A stretch of 64,000 nt of DNA. It comes from DASYTH01 sp045806965 (GTDB lineage Bacteria > Actinomycetota > Actinomycetes > Mycobacteriales > Pseudonocardiaceae). The position numbers and the translations under genes were made by a program. How positions within the stretch are numbered: position 1 is the stretch's first letter; each line of letters opens with the position of its first letter. Under the pieces are notes generated by a model. That model saw only the letters and a program-made list of their open reading frames with translations, was not told the origin of the DNA and did no database searches. The DNA lies in the NCBI GenBank assembly GCA_045806965.1, contig JBJMIG010000021.1, forward strand, positions 20,644 through 84,643, given 5' to 3'. This document shows, in pieces, positions 17,757 through 27,114 of this stretch.

Positions 17757-18332
17757 ATGGCCGACCCGATCACCCTGTCGCTGGCCGCCACCCTGCACGG
17801 CGCCCGGCTCGCCGGCGAGCTGTCGGTCAGCGCGCTCGCCGAGCGCTCCGGGGTGTCGAGGGCGATGATCGGCAAGATCGAGCGCGGTGCCGCGCAGCCG
17901 ACCGCCGCGCTGCTCTGCCGGCTCTCCGCCGCACTCGGCATGACGCTCTCCGAGCTGGTGGCCCGGGCCGAGGGGGACGACCGGCGGTTGCGCCGGGCCG
18001 GAGACCAGCCGACCTGGACCGACCCGGACACCAACTACCGCCGCCGGGCCGTGTCCCCGGCCGGCTCGCCGCTCGAACTGGTGGAGGTGACGTTGCCGGC
18101 CGGCGCCGAGGTGTCCTATCCGGCCGACTGCTACACGTTCATCCACCAGCAGATCTGGCTGATCGAGGGCCGGCTCCGGTTCCGCGAGGGCGACACCACG
18201 CACGAGCTCGAACCCGGCGACTGCCTGCAACTCGCAGCGCCGCAACCCTGCACGTTCCACAACCCGGCCGGCGACCCCTGTCGCTACCTGATCGCGCTGA
18301 CCAGGCGCGGCCAGCCGTGGCCTATGGGTTGA
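17757..18332 (+). CDS. XRE family regulator with C-terminal cupin
   Basis: 191 residues. An HTH_3 domain at about 10-68 (ARLAGELSVSALAERSGVSRAMIGKIERGAAQPTAALLCRLSAAL) is joined to a cupin (about 105-185) containing YTFIHQQIWLIEGRLRFREG and HELEPGDCLQLAAPQPCTFHNP. Such proteins bind a small molecule or metal in the cupin and repress neighbouring genes. ATG 17757 starts seven bases after a nested inverted repeat shared with the divergent acetyltransferase gene, suggesting joint control. The 3' end overlaps the convergent pirin gene by 11 bases. Confidence 0.92.
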   Translation: MADPITLSLAATLHGARLAGELSVSALAERSGVSRAMIGKIERGAAQPTAALLCRLSAALGMTLSELVARAEGDDRRLRRAGDQPTWTDPDTNYRRRAVSPAGSPLELVEVTLPAGAEVSYPADCYTFIHQQIWLIEGRLRFREGDTTHELEPGDCLQLAAPQPCTFHNPAGDPCRYLIALTRRGQPWPMG

Positions 18333-19248
18333 CCCGGGGTCGCAGCCGGCCGTTGGGCAGCGCCGGGGCGGGCAGCCGCGCACCGGGATAGCCGGCCACC
18401 CGGCCGAACCGCTCGGACCCGGCCTGCCACTCGTCCCGCAACCGCACGATCTCCTCGTGGCTTCGGCCGACGAAGTTCCACCACATCAGGATGTTCTCGC
18501 CGAACGGCGCACCGCCGAGCAGGATCACCCGGCTCGCCGTGCCGGTCCGGTTCGCCAAGCCGAGGTGGTGCGCGCCGGGACCGAGGTAGCCGAGCGTGCC
18601 CCCGGTGAGCTCGGTGCCGGCCAGGTGGACCGTGCCGGTGTCGACCAGCACGCCGTGCTCGAACGCCGGCTCCACGTCAAGGGCGAGGCTCGCCCCCGGG
18701 TCGACGATGAGCTCGGCCCCGAGCAGCGGGCTGAACGTGCGCACCGGCGAAGTGTCCCCGCCGAGCGTGCCGAGGAACACCCGTGCGGTGCCACCATCAA
18801 GGGCGACGCGCGCGGGCACATGGTGCTGAAAGTCGCGCGCCGTCTCCCGATGCCGGTCCGGCAGCGCCACCCACAACTGGACCCCGTGGAGCACCGTCGC
18901 GGCCGCGGTGGACACCTCGGAATGGGAGATCCCGTGCCCCCCGGTCATCAGGTTCAGCTCGCCGGGGCGCACCAACGCGTGTACCCCCGTGCTGTCCCGG
19001 TGCTCGATCTCGCCCGCGAAGAGCCAGCTCACGGTCTGCAGCCCGGCATGCGGGTGCGGCGGCACGTCCATGGCCGCGGCCCGGCCGACCACGTGCGGCC
19101 CGTAGTGGTCGGCGAAACACCAGGCACCGATCAGCGACCTGGTCCGCTGCGGCAAGGTCCGGCGCACGGTCATCGCCCGCACGCCACCCAGCGGCACCTC
19201 GCGCGCGCCGAGCAGCTCGACGCCGGTGCGCGCCCCGACCCCGCTCAC
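18322..19248 (-). CDS. Pirin family protein
   Basis: 308 residues, bicupin pirin. The metal site motif is visible: PPHPHAGLQTVSWLFAGEIEHRDSTG (first two His and Glu/His ligands), then GGHGISHSE. The C-terminal cupin carries GAPFGENILMWWNFVGRS. Bacterial pirins are iron-binding redox sensors or quercetin 2,3-dioxygenase-like enzymes; some regulate central metabolism. GTG 19248 gives the usual length. Tail-to-tail overlap with the XRE-cupin gene is probably incidental. Confidence 0.9.
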   Translation of the reverse strand: MSGVGARTGVELLGAREVPLGGVRAMTVRRTLPQRTRSLIGAWCFADHYGPHVVGRAAAMDVPPHPHAGLQTVSWLFAGEIEHRDSTGVHALVRPGELNLMTGGHGISHSEVSTAAATVLHGVQLWVALPDRHRETARDFQHHVPARVALDGGTARVFLGTLGGDTSPVRTFSPLLGAELIVDPGASLALDVEPAFEHGVLVDTGTVHLAGTELTGGTLGYLGPGAHHLGLANRTGTASRVILLGGAPFGENILMWWNFVGRSHEEIVRLRDEWQAGSERFGRVAGYPGARLPAPALPNGRLRPRVNP

Positions 19249-19335
19249 CGCCGGCCGGCCGGCCGCAGATCACCCATGACCCGATGGTATGTCGCCCACG
19301 GCCGGACCGGACGCTGATCAACGATCCGCGGCTCG

Positions 19336-19364
19336 CGGTCCTCGCCCGTGGTGGGCGAGGACCG
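19336..19364. terminator. Hairpin terminator downstream of DUF7144-like gene
   Basis: Perfect 12-bp inverted repeat CGGTCCTCGCCC / GGGCGAGGACCG around a 5-base loop, 25 bases beyond the stop of the minus-strand membrane protein gene. It is stable and well placed, and it also separates that gene from the pirin promoter. Confidence 0.7.
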
Positions 19365-19388
19365 GAAGTCTGCCGAGGAGAACCCGGG

Positions 19389-19853
19389 TCAGGTGGAGCG
19401 CATCTCGCGGCCGTGCACGGCGAGCGCGTAGATGACGATGATGTCGATCGTGATCACGATGACGCCCCACAGTGGGTAGGCCGCCAGGAACGCGAGGTTG
19501 ACGATCGCGCTGATCCCGGCCAGCGCGATCCCGGCGACCTGGGCCACCATGTTGCCGGCCATCACCCCGATGCCGGCGAGCAACAGGACGGCGCCCAGGA
19601 TCAGGTGTACCCAACCCCATGTGGTGTAGTCCAGAGAGACGATCAGCCCGTTCGCGCCGACCACGTAGTACTCGTCGTTGAACAGCGCCACCAGGCCCTG
19701 GATCGCCTGGAAGATGCCGAGCAGGATCATCATGATCGAGGCGAAGGCCACCCAGCCGACCCAGCCCGTCGCCGCGGGTGTGGCGGCCTTGCTGTAGGAC
19801 TCGGTGCGTCCGCGGGTGGCCGCGTGTGGCAAGTGCGCTCCCGTGTCGGTCAT
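19389..19853 (-). CDS. DUF7144-like four-helix membrane protein
   Basis: 154 residues with about 35 polar N-terminal residues and four membrane helices (WVAFASIMMILLGIFQAIQGLVALF; WVHLILGAVLLLAGIGVMAG; QVAGIALAGISAIVNLAFLAAYPLWGV; ITIDIIVIYALAVHGRE). The EYYVV and TTWGWVHLILG segments match the DUF7144 family common in actinobacteria, function unknown. ATG 19853 has AAGGA upstream; an in-frame ATG further upstream lacks one. A hairpin follows the gene, so it is a single transcription unit. Confidence 0.83.
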   Translation of the reverse strand: MTDTGAHLPHAATRGRTESYSKAATPAATGWVGWVAFASIMMILLGIFQAIQGLVALFNDEYYVVGANGLIVSLDYTTWGWVHLILGAVLLLAGIGVMAGNMVAQVAGIALAGISAIVNLAFLAAYPLWGVIVITIDIIVIYALAVHGREMRST

Positions 19854-19988
19854 GGTGCGCAGTCCTTTCGTGTTCGCGTGAACATGCGTCCGCATCGAGC
19901 GATGGGAACCCGTCGAGCGTCGCGCGCCCCGGCACCCGCGTCCTCATCTGCAACAGATGAAGCCGGGCCCGGCCGGCGGCGCCCGAGG

Positions 19989-22607
19989 TCAGGCCAGGCC
20001 GTGCTTACGCGCGACCAGCACGGCCGACCGGCGGTTGTTGACCCCGAGCTTCACGTAGATGGCCCGGACGTGGGTCTTGACCGTGTTGATCGAGACGGTG
20101 AGATCCGCCGCGATCTCGTCGAGCGAGCGCTGCGACGGCAGCCGCCGCAGGATCACCTGCTCCCGTTCGGTCAACGTGTCCGCCGCCGCGGGCGGATCGA
20201 GCTGGGAGATGCGGCCGCGCACGGTCCTGGCGAAGTCGTCGAGCTGGCCGAACCCGCCGGACTGGTCGATCAGCAGGTGCTGGACCCGCGGCTCGGCCAG
20301 TGCGAACGGACGGATGACGCGGGCCCGCTCGGCGAGTTCGAGGGCCCGGTCGAGCGTGCGCAACGCCTCGGTCCGGCGCCCGGACCCCAGCGCGAGCGCG
20401 GTCTGGAGGAGGTAGGCGTCCACCGGGGTGGTCGGCAGCAGCACCAGGACCGGCTGGTCGCGCAGCCCGGCCAGGGTCGTCGCGGCCAGGTCGTCATGGC
20501 CGTCGGCGAGCTGGGTCCTGGCCAGCATCAGGGTCAGCTCGGCCGTGCCTCCGATCCGGTCCCGCGCCCACAGGCTGACCTCTTTGGCGTGCAGCGACTC
20601 GGCGACGGCGAGCGCCGCGTGGTGCTCCACGACGGCGAGGGCCGCGGCGAGCACTCCGGTCAGTTCGAACTCGGCCAGCCGGTGCCGGGCCAGGCGCATG
20701 ACCTGCGAGCCCTCCCGGCGTTCGCCGAGGTCGAAGCTGATCGCCCCGTCGATGAACTGGTTGAGCGCCTCGAGCAGCGGCGCGCCGGCCGGCAGGACCG
20801 CCCTGGCCTTGTGCGACTCCGCCGCCGCCGCCGCCGGATCGAGCCGGAGCAGGTGGTCGAACGCGAGCAGGAGACGGCAGTCGGCCACCCACGGCGAGCG
20901 CCGCCAGTCGTGCCTGGCCGCGACCTCGACCGCCTCGAGACAGGTCGTCCGCATCGCCGGATAGTCACCGCCGAGACCGTCCGCGACGGCGAGTGCGGCC
21001 AGGCCGTGCACGACGAGGTAGTCGAGGCCGTCGCGGCGGGCCGTGCGAACCGCCTCGAGCGCCCTGCTCGCCGCGCCGCGCCGGGCACCTCGGTGAACCA
21101 GGCGCCAGGACCGGTCCAGCTCGGCCCAGGTGGCGAACTGGGCGGCAAGCGGTCCGCCCGGCGCCGGGGTGTCCGCCGGGCTGCGCCCCTGGGCCAGCGC
21201 GAGGTGTCCCACGGTCAGCCACTCGAGCACGGCGCCATCGCCGGTCGGGGTGCCGGCAAGGTGGTCCAGCTCGGTGGCCGCCACGGTCAGCTCGCCACCC
21301 TGGACGTGGGCCAGGGCCGACACCAGCTCAAGGCCCGGGTCCTCGCGCACCACGTCCTCGCCGATCCGGGACAGCGCACTGCGTACCGGATCCTCGGCGC
21401 CGGTGAGCAGCAGCGGGATCGCCGGACCGCGGAGCAGGTCGACGATCTCGGCCCGGTGCGGTCCGGCCGCGGCGTGGTCCAATGCCTCGCCGATCCGCTT
21501 CTCGCCCGCGAACCAGCGCGCGGCGATGCCGTGCAGCTCGGTCGCCAGATCCGGCTGGCGCAGGTCGAGGTCCGCGCAGAGATAGGAGCGCAGCAGCGGC
21601 TGCAACCGGTAGGACCCGCCGCCGTCGTCCACCCGGGTCACCAGGGAGGTGTGCCGCTCAAGGGCGTCGAGCACCGCGCCCGCGTCCTCGCGGCCGGACA
21701 ACCTGGTTGCGAGGCCCGCCGTCACCGCATCGCACACGCTGATCCGGCGCAACAGATCGGGCGTCCCATCCGGCAGGTGGGAGAGCACCTCGTCGGCGAG
21801 AAACCCGGCCACCGTCCGGTCGTCGCCGTCGAGATCGGTCAGGAACGCGTCGACATCCTCAGCCGCGGCAAGCGACACCGCCGCCCAGCGGACCGCCGCG
21901 GCCCACCCCTCGGTGTGCTCGACCAGCCGCCGAACGCGATCCTCGTCGATGCGCACCCCGGTGGTGCGCATCAGGCTCGCGGTCTCCGCGACGGTGAACC
22001 GAAGCTCGTCGGCACCGATCCGGATGAGATCACCCTGGAGCCGAAGCCGGGCAAGCTGGAGCCGAGGATCGAACCTGGTGGACAACACCAGCCGCAATCC
22101 GGCCGGGTGTTGGCGGATCAGCGTCGCGATGCCGCGAAGCGGCTCCGCCCGAACCACGTCCTGGAAGTCGTCCAGCACCAGCCGGACCGGTGCCGGCAAC
22201 GCGTCGAGCGCGTCGACCAACTCGGCGAGGAAGTCCACCTGTGTGTTGCCCGCCCGGATGCGCAGATCGTGCAGCGGGTTGGCGGCGGGGACGGCGGCAC
22301 ACTGGCCGAACGCGCACAGAATCGCGGACCAGAACCGACGCTCGTCATTGTCGTCCGCGTCCAGCGAAACCCACGCGGTGTCCAGCCGGTCGCGAGAACC
22401 GACCCAGTCGGTCAACAGCGCCGTCTTTCCGTAACCGGCCGGTGCGCAGACCACGACGACCGGGGAACCGGCCGCCGACTCGAGTGCGGACAGCAGCCGC
22501 GGACGGGTCATGAACTCCGGTGACAACCGGGGCACCGCCACTTTCGCGGCCGGTACCCGCCACCGGTTCGGCTGTGACGAACTGGACCGCCCCGTTCGAA
22601 CCACCAC
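19989..22607 (-). CDS. MalT-like LuxR family regulator (LAL type) 1
   Basis: 872 residues. The STAND ATPase N-terminus has Walker A APAGYGKT at 55-62 and VRLVLDDFQDV as Walker B. A long helical region (TPR-like, about 330-790) follows, and the C-terminus is a LuxR HTH (LTEREQVILRRLPSQRSLDEIAADLTVSINTVKTHVRAIYVKLGV). These regulators oligomerise on binding an inducer and ATP. GTG 22607 lacks a good ribosome site, so the exact start is uncertain. It lies 37 bases downstream of a second, clearly paralogous regulator on the same strand; targets are unknown. Confidence 0.9.
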   Translation of the reverse strand: MVVRTGRSSSSQPNRWRVPAAKVAVPRLSPEFMTRPRLLSALESAAGSPVVVVCAPAGYGKTALLTDWVGSRDRLDTAWVSLDADDNDERRFWSAILCAFGQCAAVPAANPLHDLRIRAGNTQVDFLAELVDALDALPAPVRLVLDDFQDVVRAEPLRGIATLIRQHPAGLRLVLSTRFDPRLQLARLRLQGDLIRIGADELRFTVAETASLMRTTGVRIDEDRVRRLVEHTEGWAAAVRWAAVSLAAAEDVDAFLTDLDGDDRTVAGFLADEVLSHLPDGTPDLLRRISVCDAVTAGLATRLSGREDAGAVLDALERHTSLVTRVDDGGGSYRLQPLLRSYLCADLDLRQPDLATELHGIAARWFAGEKRIGEALDHAAAGPHRAEIVDLLRGPAIPLLLTGAEDPVRSALSRIGEDVVREDPGLELVSALAHVQGGELTVAATELDHLAGTPTGDGAVLEWLTVGHLALAQGRSPADTPAPGGPLAAQFATWAELDRSWRLVHRGARRGAASRALEAVRTARRDGLDYLVVHGLAALAVADGLGGDYPAMRTTCLEAVEVAARHDWRRSPWVADCRLLLAFDHLLRLDPAAAAAESHKARAVLPAGAPLLEALNQFIDGAISFDLGERREGSQVMRLARHRLAEFELTGVLAAALAVVEHHAALAVAESLHAKEVSLWARDRIGGTAELTLMLARTQLADGHDDLAATTLAGLRDQPVLVLLPTTPVDAYLLQTALALGSGRRTEALRTLDRALELAERARVIRPFALAEPRVQHLLIDQSGGFGQLDDFARTVRGRISQLDPPAAADTLTEREQVILRRLPSQRSLDEIAADLTVSINTVKTHVRAIYVKLGVNNRRSAVLVARKHGLA

Positions 22608-22644
22608 CCCGACTTAGGTCCGCACAACACTGTGCCGGACAAGG

Positions 22645-25305
22645 TCATAGTGCACCAACGTCCACCAATCCGCGCTCCGTCGCGGAGGTGACCGCCTCTC
22701 GCCGGGAACCGACGCCCAATTTCCGGTAAATGGCCCGCATATGTGTTTTCACGGTGTTAGGCGAAACCATCAGGTCGTCGGCGATCTCCTCGAGTGACCG
22801 CACGGTGGGAAGCAGTCGCAAAACGGTGCGTTCCCGCTCGGTGAGCGCGATCGCGTCGGCGTGCTCGCCGAGCGCGGCCCGGCTGCGGAGGACCTCGGCG
22901 GCGAAGCGCTGCCTCGGTCCGGCCCGCGACCGCTGCTCCTCGATCAACGGAAGCATCCGCGACCCGGCCAACACCAGCGGGTGCGGTGCGCCGAGCTGTT
23001 CGGCGAGGGCCAGTGCCTTGCCGACGCCGCGCCTGGCGCGCATCCCCTCGTCGCAGCGCACCGCGATCTCCGCCTCGAGCAGCCATGCCTCCACCGTCGT
23101 CCAGGCCAGCAACGGCGGTATCGCGCCGTCGAGCAGCGGCCGGAGCAGGTTGCGCGCATGACTGTGGCGCCCGAGCGCCAGCTGCGCGCCGGCCCGGACC
23201 AACTGGATCTCGCCAGCCGCCGGAATCCGGTCCCGGGCCCAGCGGACGACCTCCTTGGCGATGTCCCCACGGCCGAGCAGGGTGGCGGCCCGGTGCTCGG
23301 CGGTCAGGGCAAGCGCGACCAGGTAGGCGGGCAGCTGCGGATGCGCGTCGGCCAGGCGCGCGTCGCGCATCTGGCGCAGCCCGGCCGACCGCTCGCCGAG
23401 GTCGAACGAGGCGGCGCCGCGCAGCGTGCCGACCAGCAACCTCATTGCCGGGGTGACCATGTCGGCCATGGTGTTGAGCACCTGCTCAGCGCGCGCCAGG
23501 TTGGCCAGGCAGGTGACCGGGTCCGCGTTCACCAGCGCGGCCTCGGCGAGCGTCAACGAGGCCCGCGCGCCGACCAGCGTGCCGCCCCAGCCGCGCTCGG
23601 CGGCCAGCCCGTCCGCCTCGGTGGCCAGCGCCGCCATCCGCCGAAGGTCGCCCTCGCTCGCGGCGACGCCGCTGAGGATCGTCAGGCACTGAACCTCGAG
23701 ATGGCGCAGCCCCCGGTCGCGGGCGAGGGCGAGGGCCGACTCGACCGGCCGGCGCGCGGCCGCGGCCCGGTCCGAGGCGAGCAGCGCCAGGCCGGTGTGC
23801 ACCAGGGTCATGGCACTGAGTGCGGGCCCGTACTCGAGGCCGGCGCCGGGCACCGTGCGGACCATCTTCTCGATGTCCCCGGCGGCGTGCGCGAACCTCG
23901 ACTCAACCAGGTCACGCAGCACCCGCAGCTCGCCGGATGGCTCGGCGGGCCAGGCCCGCTCGGCGCGGGTCAGCTGGGCCCGGGCGGCCGCCGGCTCCCC
24001 GGCGTCCAGGTGCACCAGCACGCCGGTCAGCGCCAGCCACGGGTCGCCGCTGACGCCGGCGTTCAACGCCGTCTCCGCCCGGCGCAGCACCTCGTGCTCG
24101 CCGGCCAGCACCAGGTCGAGCGCGTGCCGGCGCAACAGGTCGGCCACCAGCTCGGCGTCCCCGGCCTCGAGGGCGTGCGCCACGGCACCGGCCGGCTGGG
24201 AGCGCGTCCGCAGCCACTGCGCCGCCCTGCGGTGCAGCTGCGGCACCTGGTGCGGGGCGCGCAACATGAGATCGGCGAGCAGGTACGAGCGCAGCAGGGC
24301 GCGCAACCGGTAGGTCTGGTGGCGCCGGCCGGTGCGGGCCAGCATCGAGGTGCGGTGCTCGAGGGCGGCGAGCAGGTCGCCCGCGTCGGCCCGGCCGGAG
24401 AGCGCGACCGCCAGCGACACGGACACCTGCTCGCACACGCTGATCGCGCGCAGGAAGTCCCGTTCCGGTTCGGACAGTGGGGCGAGCACCTCGTCAATCA
24501 GGTAGTCGCTCACCGACCGTTCGGTGCCGAACCCTTCGACGAACCCGTCCACGAACCGGTCCGGGTCGTGGATGGCGGCCAGCGCCACCGCCGCGAGCCG
24601 CAGTCCGCCGGCCCAGCCCTCGGTCCGGGCGACCAGGCGGGTCACCTGGCCGGCGTCGAGCCGAACCCCGGCGGCCTCGACCAGCGCGGCGGCTTCCGCC
24701 GGCCGGAACCGCAGGGCTTCGGAACGCAGCTCGTCGACCTGTCCGGTCAACCGCAGGCGGGCGAGCGGGAGCGGCGGATCCCACCGCGTGGACAGCACCA
24801 GCCGCAGCCCGGCCGGCCGGTGCCGCAGCAGCTGTTCCAGCCCGTGCAACGGTTCCGGGGCGGCAAGCTCGTGCACGTCGTCGAGGATGAGGCGGACCGG
24901 CACGGGCAGCGCGGCGAACGCGTCGAGCGCCTCGGCGAGGAAGCCGGGATCGTCCCGGACCCGACGCGGCACCGTGAGCACCCGCAGCACCGAGTCGGCC
25001 GGCACCGATGGGCAGGCGGCAACCGCGTCGAGCAGACCGGACCAGAACCGGCGTTCGTCGTTGTCCGCCGCGTCGAGCGAAACCCACGCCGCCGAGTCGA
25101 GCCCGTCGCGGCGCACCCAGTCGGCGAGCAGAAGTGTCTTTCCGGAACCGGCCGGCGCACAGACCACTGTGGACCCGCCAGGTGGCGACCGGTCGAGTGC
25201 GGCGAGGAGACGCGGCCGGGACACGAAACCTGGCGGCAGTTCCGGGACGGCGCGTTTTCGCCGCGAAAGCCGCGGTACCGCTTCGCCGGGTTCCGACTCG
25301 TGCAC
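22645..25305 (-). CDS. MalT-like LuxR family regulator (LAL type) 2
   Basis: 886 residues from GTG 25305, which has GGAGGG four bases upstream; in-frame codons reach back to 25500 but have no ribosome site and read as Arg-rich noise. Walker A is APAGSGKT at 50-57, then LILDDVHEL, a helical repeat domain and a C-terminal HTH (LTERERTVLRLLPTVRSLEEIADDLMVSPNTVKTHMRAIYRKLGV). It shares motifs such as WVSLDAADNDERRFWSGLL with the downstream regulator, indicating tandem duplication. Divergent from the 91-residue protein at 25480. Confidence 0.9.
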   Translation of the reverse strand: MHESEPGEAVPRLSRRKRAVPELPPGFVSRPRLLAALDRSPPGGSTVVCAPAGSGKTLLLADWVRRDGLDSAAWVSLDAADNDERRFWSGLLDAVAACPSVPADSVLRVLTVPRRVRDDPGFLAEALDAFAALPVPVRLILDDVHELAAPEPLHGLEQLLRHRPAGLRLVLSTRWDPPLPLARLRLTGQVDELRSEALRFRPAEAAALVEAAGVRLDAGQVTRLVARTEGWAGGLRLAAVALAAIHDPDRFVDGFVEGFGTERSVSDYLIDEVLAPLSEPERDFLRAISVCEQVSVSLAVALSGRADAGDLLAALEHRTSMLARTGRRHQTYRLRALLRSYLLADLMLRAPHQVPQLHRRAAQWLRTRSQPAGAVAHALEAGDAELVADLLRRHALDLVLAGEHEVLRRAETALNAGVSGDPWLALTGVLVHLDAGEPAAARAQLTRAERAWPAEPSGELRVLRDLVESRFAHAAGDIEKMVRTVPGAGLEYGPALSAMTLVHTGLALLASDRAAAARRPVESALALARDRGLRHLEVQCLTILSGVAASEGDLRRMAALATEADGLAAERGWGGTLVGARASLTLAEAALVNADPVTCLANLARAEQVLNTMADMVTPAMRLLVGTLRGAASFDLGERSAGLRQMRDARLADAHPQLPAYLVALALTAEHRAATLLGRGDIAKEVVRWARDRIPAAGEIQLVRAGAQLALGRHSHARNLLRPLLDGAIPPLLAWTTVEAWLLEAEIAVRCDEGMRARRGVGKALALAEQLGAPHPLVLAGSRMLPLIEEQRSRAGPRQRFAAEVLRSRAALGEHADAIALTERERTVLRLLPTVRSLEEIADDLMVSPNTVKTHMRAIYRKLGVGSRREAVTSATERGLVDVGAL

Positions 25306-25479
25306 CTGCCCTCCGGTGTGCCGCGATACAGGCTCAATTGGACATTCACTGTCGCACGGCGAACGTTCGAAATCGAGTCGAAACGGTCGCCAGCGCAACT
25401 CAATCGGGTGATTTCCGGCTACCCGGTGCCGGCGTCGCCGGTTCGCGGTGGGCCATCTCATCCGGGAAGGGCGAGGAAT

Positions 25480-25755
25480 ATGGCAGCGGTCGCAGGTCAC
25501 GGTGAGAGTTCACGTCAGGCCGAGAGCATTGGGGAGGTTCCGGTGTCGCAGGCCAAGTATGTGTTCCGCGTCGCCGGCCGGCTGTCGGAGAGGGCACAGC
25601 AAACAGTGGGCGATTTCGGCGCGCTGGAAGTCAGCGACGCTCCACCCGAGACGATCATCTACTGCGACGTCGTGGACGAGGCGCAGTTACACGGTCTCCT
25701 GACCCTCTTCCGCACGCTCAGCCTCGACATCGTCTCGATGCACCAGGTGCCGTGA
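25480..25755 (+). CDS. Small protein divergent from LAL regulators, function unknown
   Basis: 91 residues from ATG 25480 (GAAGGGCGAGG upstream); GTG 25543 (VSQAKYVFRVAG) is an alternative. After a loose N-terminus the sequence reads as a compact alpha/beta domain: YVFRVAGRLSERAQQTVGDF, ETIIYCDVVDEAQLHGLLTLFRTLSLDIVSMHQVP. Similar 70-90 residue proteins beside LuxR regulators are, to my recollection, frequent in actinobacteria and lack an assigned function; the layout is reminiscent of an ACT-like small-ligand or protein-interaction fold. The position suggests a partner or target of the two LAL regulators. Confidence 0.8.
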   Translation: MAAVAGHGESSRQAESIGEVPVSQAKYVFRVAGRLSERAQQTVGDFGALEVSDAPPETIIYCDVVDEAQLHGLLTLFRTLSLDIVSMHQVP

Positions 25756-25911
25756 ACATTGTGACCGAGCCTGCGGGCGAATCGTCGAACGTTGCCCGGT
25801 CCCGGCCGGGCGAACGGCGACGCCTCACCCTTGGCAGGGGATGTGCCCGGCGGGTGAATGCAGCACCGTCCGGCGAGACGGCTGCTCGCGACTACTGCGC
25901 GGAGGTGTTCG

Positions 25912-26526
25912 ATGACCAGCGGAACGTCCTCTCCCACCGCTGACTCGGCTGACGAGCGGATGGCCAGCATCGGGAAGTCGCGCGGATGGCAGATCGGGCT
26001 CGGTGTGGCGGCCCTGGCCGCCGGCCTGGCCATGCTGGTCTGGCCCGATGTGACGCTGCTCGCCGTGGCGGTCATCTTCGGCGTGCAACTGATCCTCGCC
26101 GGCGTGTTCCGGCTGGTGACCGCGTTCTTCACCGACGGCGCGAGCGGCGCGGTGCGCGCGTTGTTCGTGCTGCTCGGCGCGTTGTTGATCATAGTAGGCA
26201 TCCTGTGCCTGCGGGCCCCGTTCCAGACCGTCACGATCCTGCTCCTGCTGGCCGGCCTGAGCTGGATCCTGAACGGCGTCATCGAGCTGTTCCACGGTTT
26301 CACCGGCGGCGGCGGCTGGTCCATCCTGGCCGGTGCGATCAGCCTGGGGATCGGCATCGTGGTGCTCGTCTACCCGGCACCGAGCGCCATCACCATGGTC
26401 TGGGTGCTCGGCATCAGCCTGGTCGTGATCGGCGCGATGGAGCTGCTGCGGGCGGCGATGTCCGGCGGGCGGCGCAGCCCGGCGGCCGCCGGTTTCCCCG
26501 GCAGGGCGCGGCCGGCCACCCCCTGA
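25912..26526 (+). CDS. HdeD family (DUF308) membrane protein
   Basis: 204 residues with six predicted helices. The DUF308/HdeD pattern is clear: WQIGLGVAALAAGLAMLVWP, LLAVAVIFGVQLILAGVFRLV, LFVLLGALLIIVGILCLRAP, ILLLLAGLSWILNGVIELF, WSILAGAISLGIGIVVLVYP and MVWVLGISLVVIGAMELLRA. In enteric bacteria HdeD is an acid-stress membrane protein; in actinobacteria it is a general stress-associated protein of unknown mechanism. GGAGG precedes ATG 25912. It begins a co-directional run of small membrane-protein genes, with the next gene 15 bases away. Confidence 0.92.
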   Translation: MTSGTSSPTADSADERMASIGKSRGWQIGLGVAALAAGLAMLVWPDVTLLAVAVIFGVQLILAGVFRLVTAFFTDGASGAVRALFVLLGALLIIVGILCLRAPFQTVTILLLLAGLSWILNGVIELFHGFTGGGGWSILAGAISLGIGIVVLVYPAPSAITMVWVLGISLVVIGAMELLRAAMSGGRRSPAAAGFPGRARPATP

Positions 26527-26541
26527 TCGGACGGTGCGGGC

Positions 26542-27114
26542 ATGACCACGGCGACCGATCGCCGCGCGGCGACGGACATACTGCTCGGCGCGGGTGCGTG
26601 CGCGCTGGGCCTGGTGCGGTGGTCGACGCTGCCGATCCGCACCGCGACCCTGATCGCCGTCCGGGTGACCAGGGGAACCACCCGGGATCGGCTCGCGGCG
26701 GCGCTGGCCGCGCGCGGCGGCCTGCTGCGCCGACGACTGCGACTCATCGCCGAGGCGACCCTGCCGGTGGTGCTCCGGCCGGTGCTCGAGGCGGTGCTCG
26801 ACGCCGTTGACCTGACCACGCTGGTCCGGGAGCACCTCGACCTCAACGAGCTGGTGAGCGACGTTGACCTGGAGGCCGTCGTGGTCGGCATCGACCTCGA
26901 CGCGATCATCCACCGGATCGACCTCGCCGCGCTGGCCAGCGAGGTGATCAACGTGGTCGATCTGCCGCGGATCGTGCGGGAGTCCAGCGAGACGATCGCC
27001 TCGGAGACGGTGCAGGACATGCGAACCGAGTGCGCCAGGGCGGACGACGCGGTCGCCAGGCTGGTCGACCGGCTGCTACGCCGCGGCCCGGCCCCGAACC
27101 CCGCACCGCGGTGA
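26542..27114 (+). CDS. Unknown protein with nine-residue DL repeats
   Basis: 190 residues; family not recognised. After a hydrophobic N-terminal half, residues 99-134 form four consecutive nine-residue units with hydrophobic-Asp-Leu at the start of each (LDLNELVSD, VDLEAVVVG, IDLDAIIHR, IDLAALASE), preceded by VDLTTLVREH and followed by VDLPRIVRE. This could form a short solenoid or amphipathic surface. The stop overlaps the GTG of the RDD gene by four bases, and HdeD is just upstream, so it is likely the middle gene of an envelope-related operon. Confidence 0.8.
   Translation: MTTATDRRAATDILLGAGACALGLVRWSTLPIRTATLIAVRVTRGTTRDRLAAALAARGGLLRRRLRLIAEATLPVVLRPVLEAVLDAVDLTTLVREHLDLNELVSDVDLEAVVVGIDLDAIIHRIDLAALASEVINVVDLPRIVRESSETIASETVQDMRTECARADDAVARLVDRLLRRGPAPNPAPR

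Noticed and set aside
18783..25755. Very long open frames (over 900 codons) on the plus strand opposite the two LuxR regulators
   Set aside because: They are antisense shadows caused by high third-position G/C; they are Arg/Gly/His-rich with no domains, while the minus-strand frames give complete LAL proteins. Only the last 91 codons at 25480-25755 form a separate real gene.
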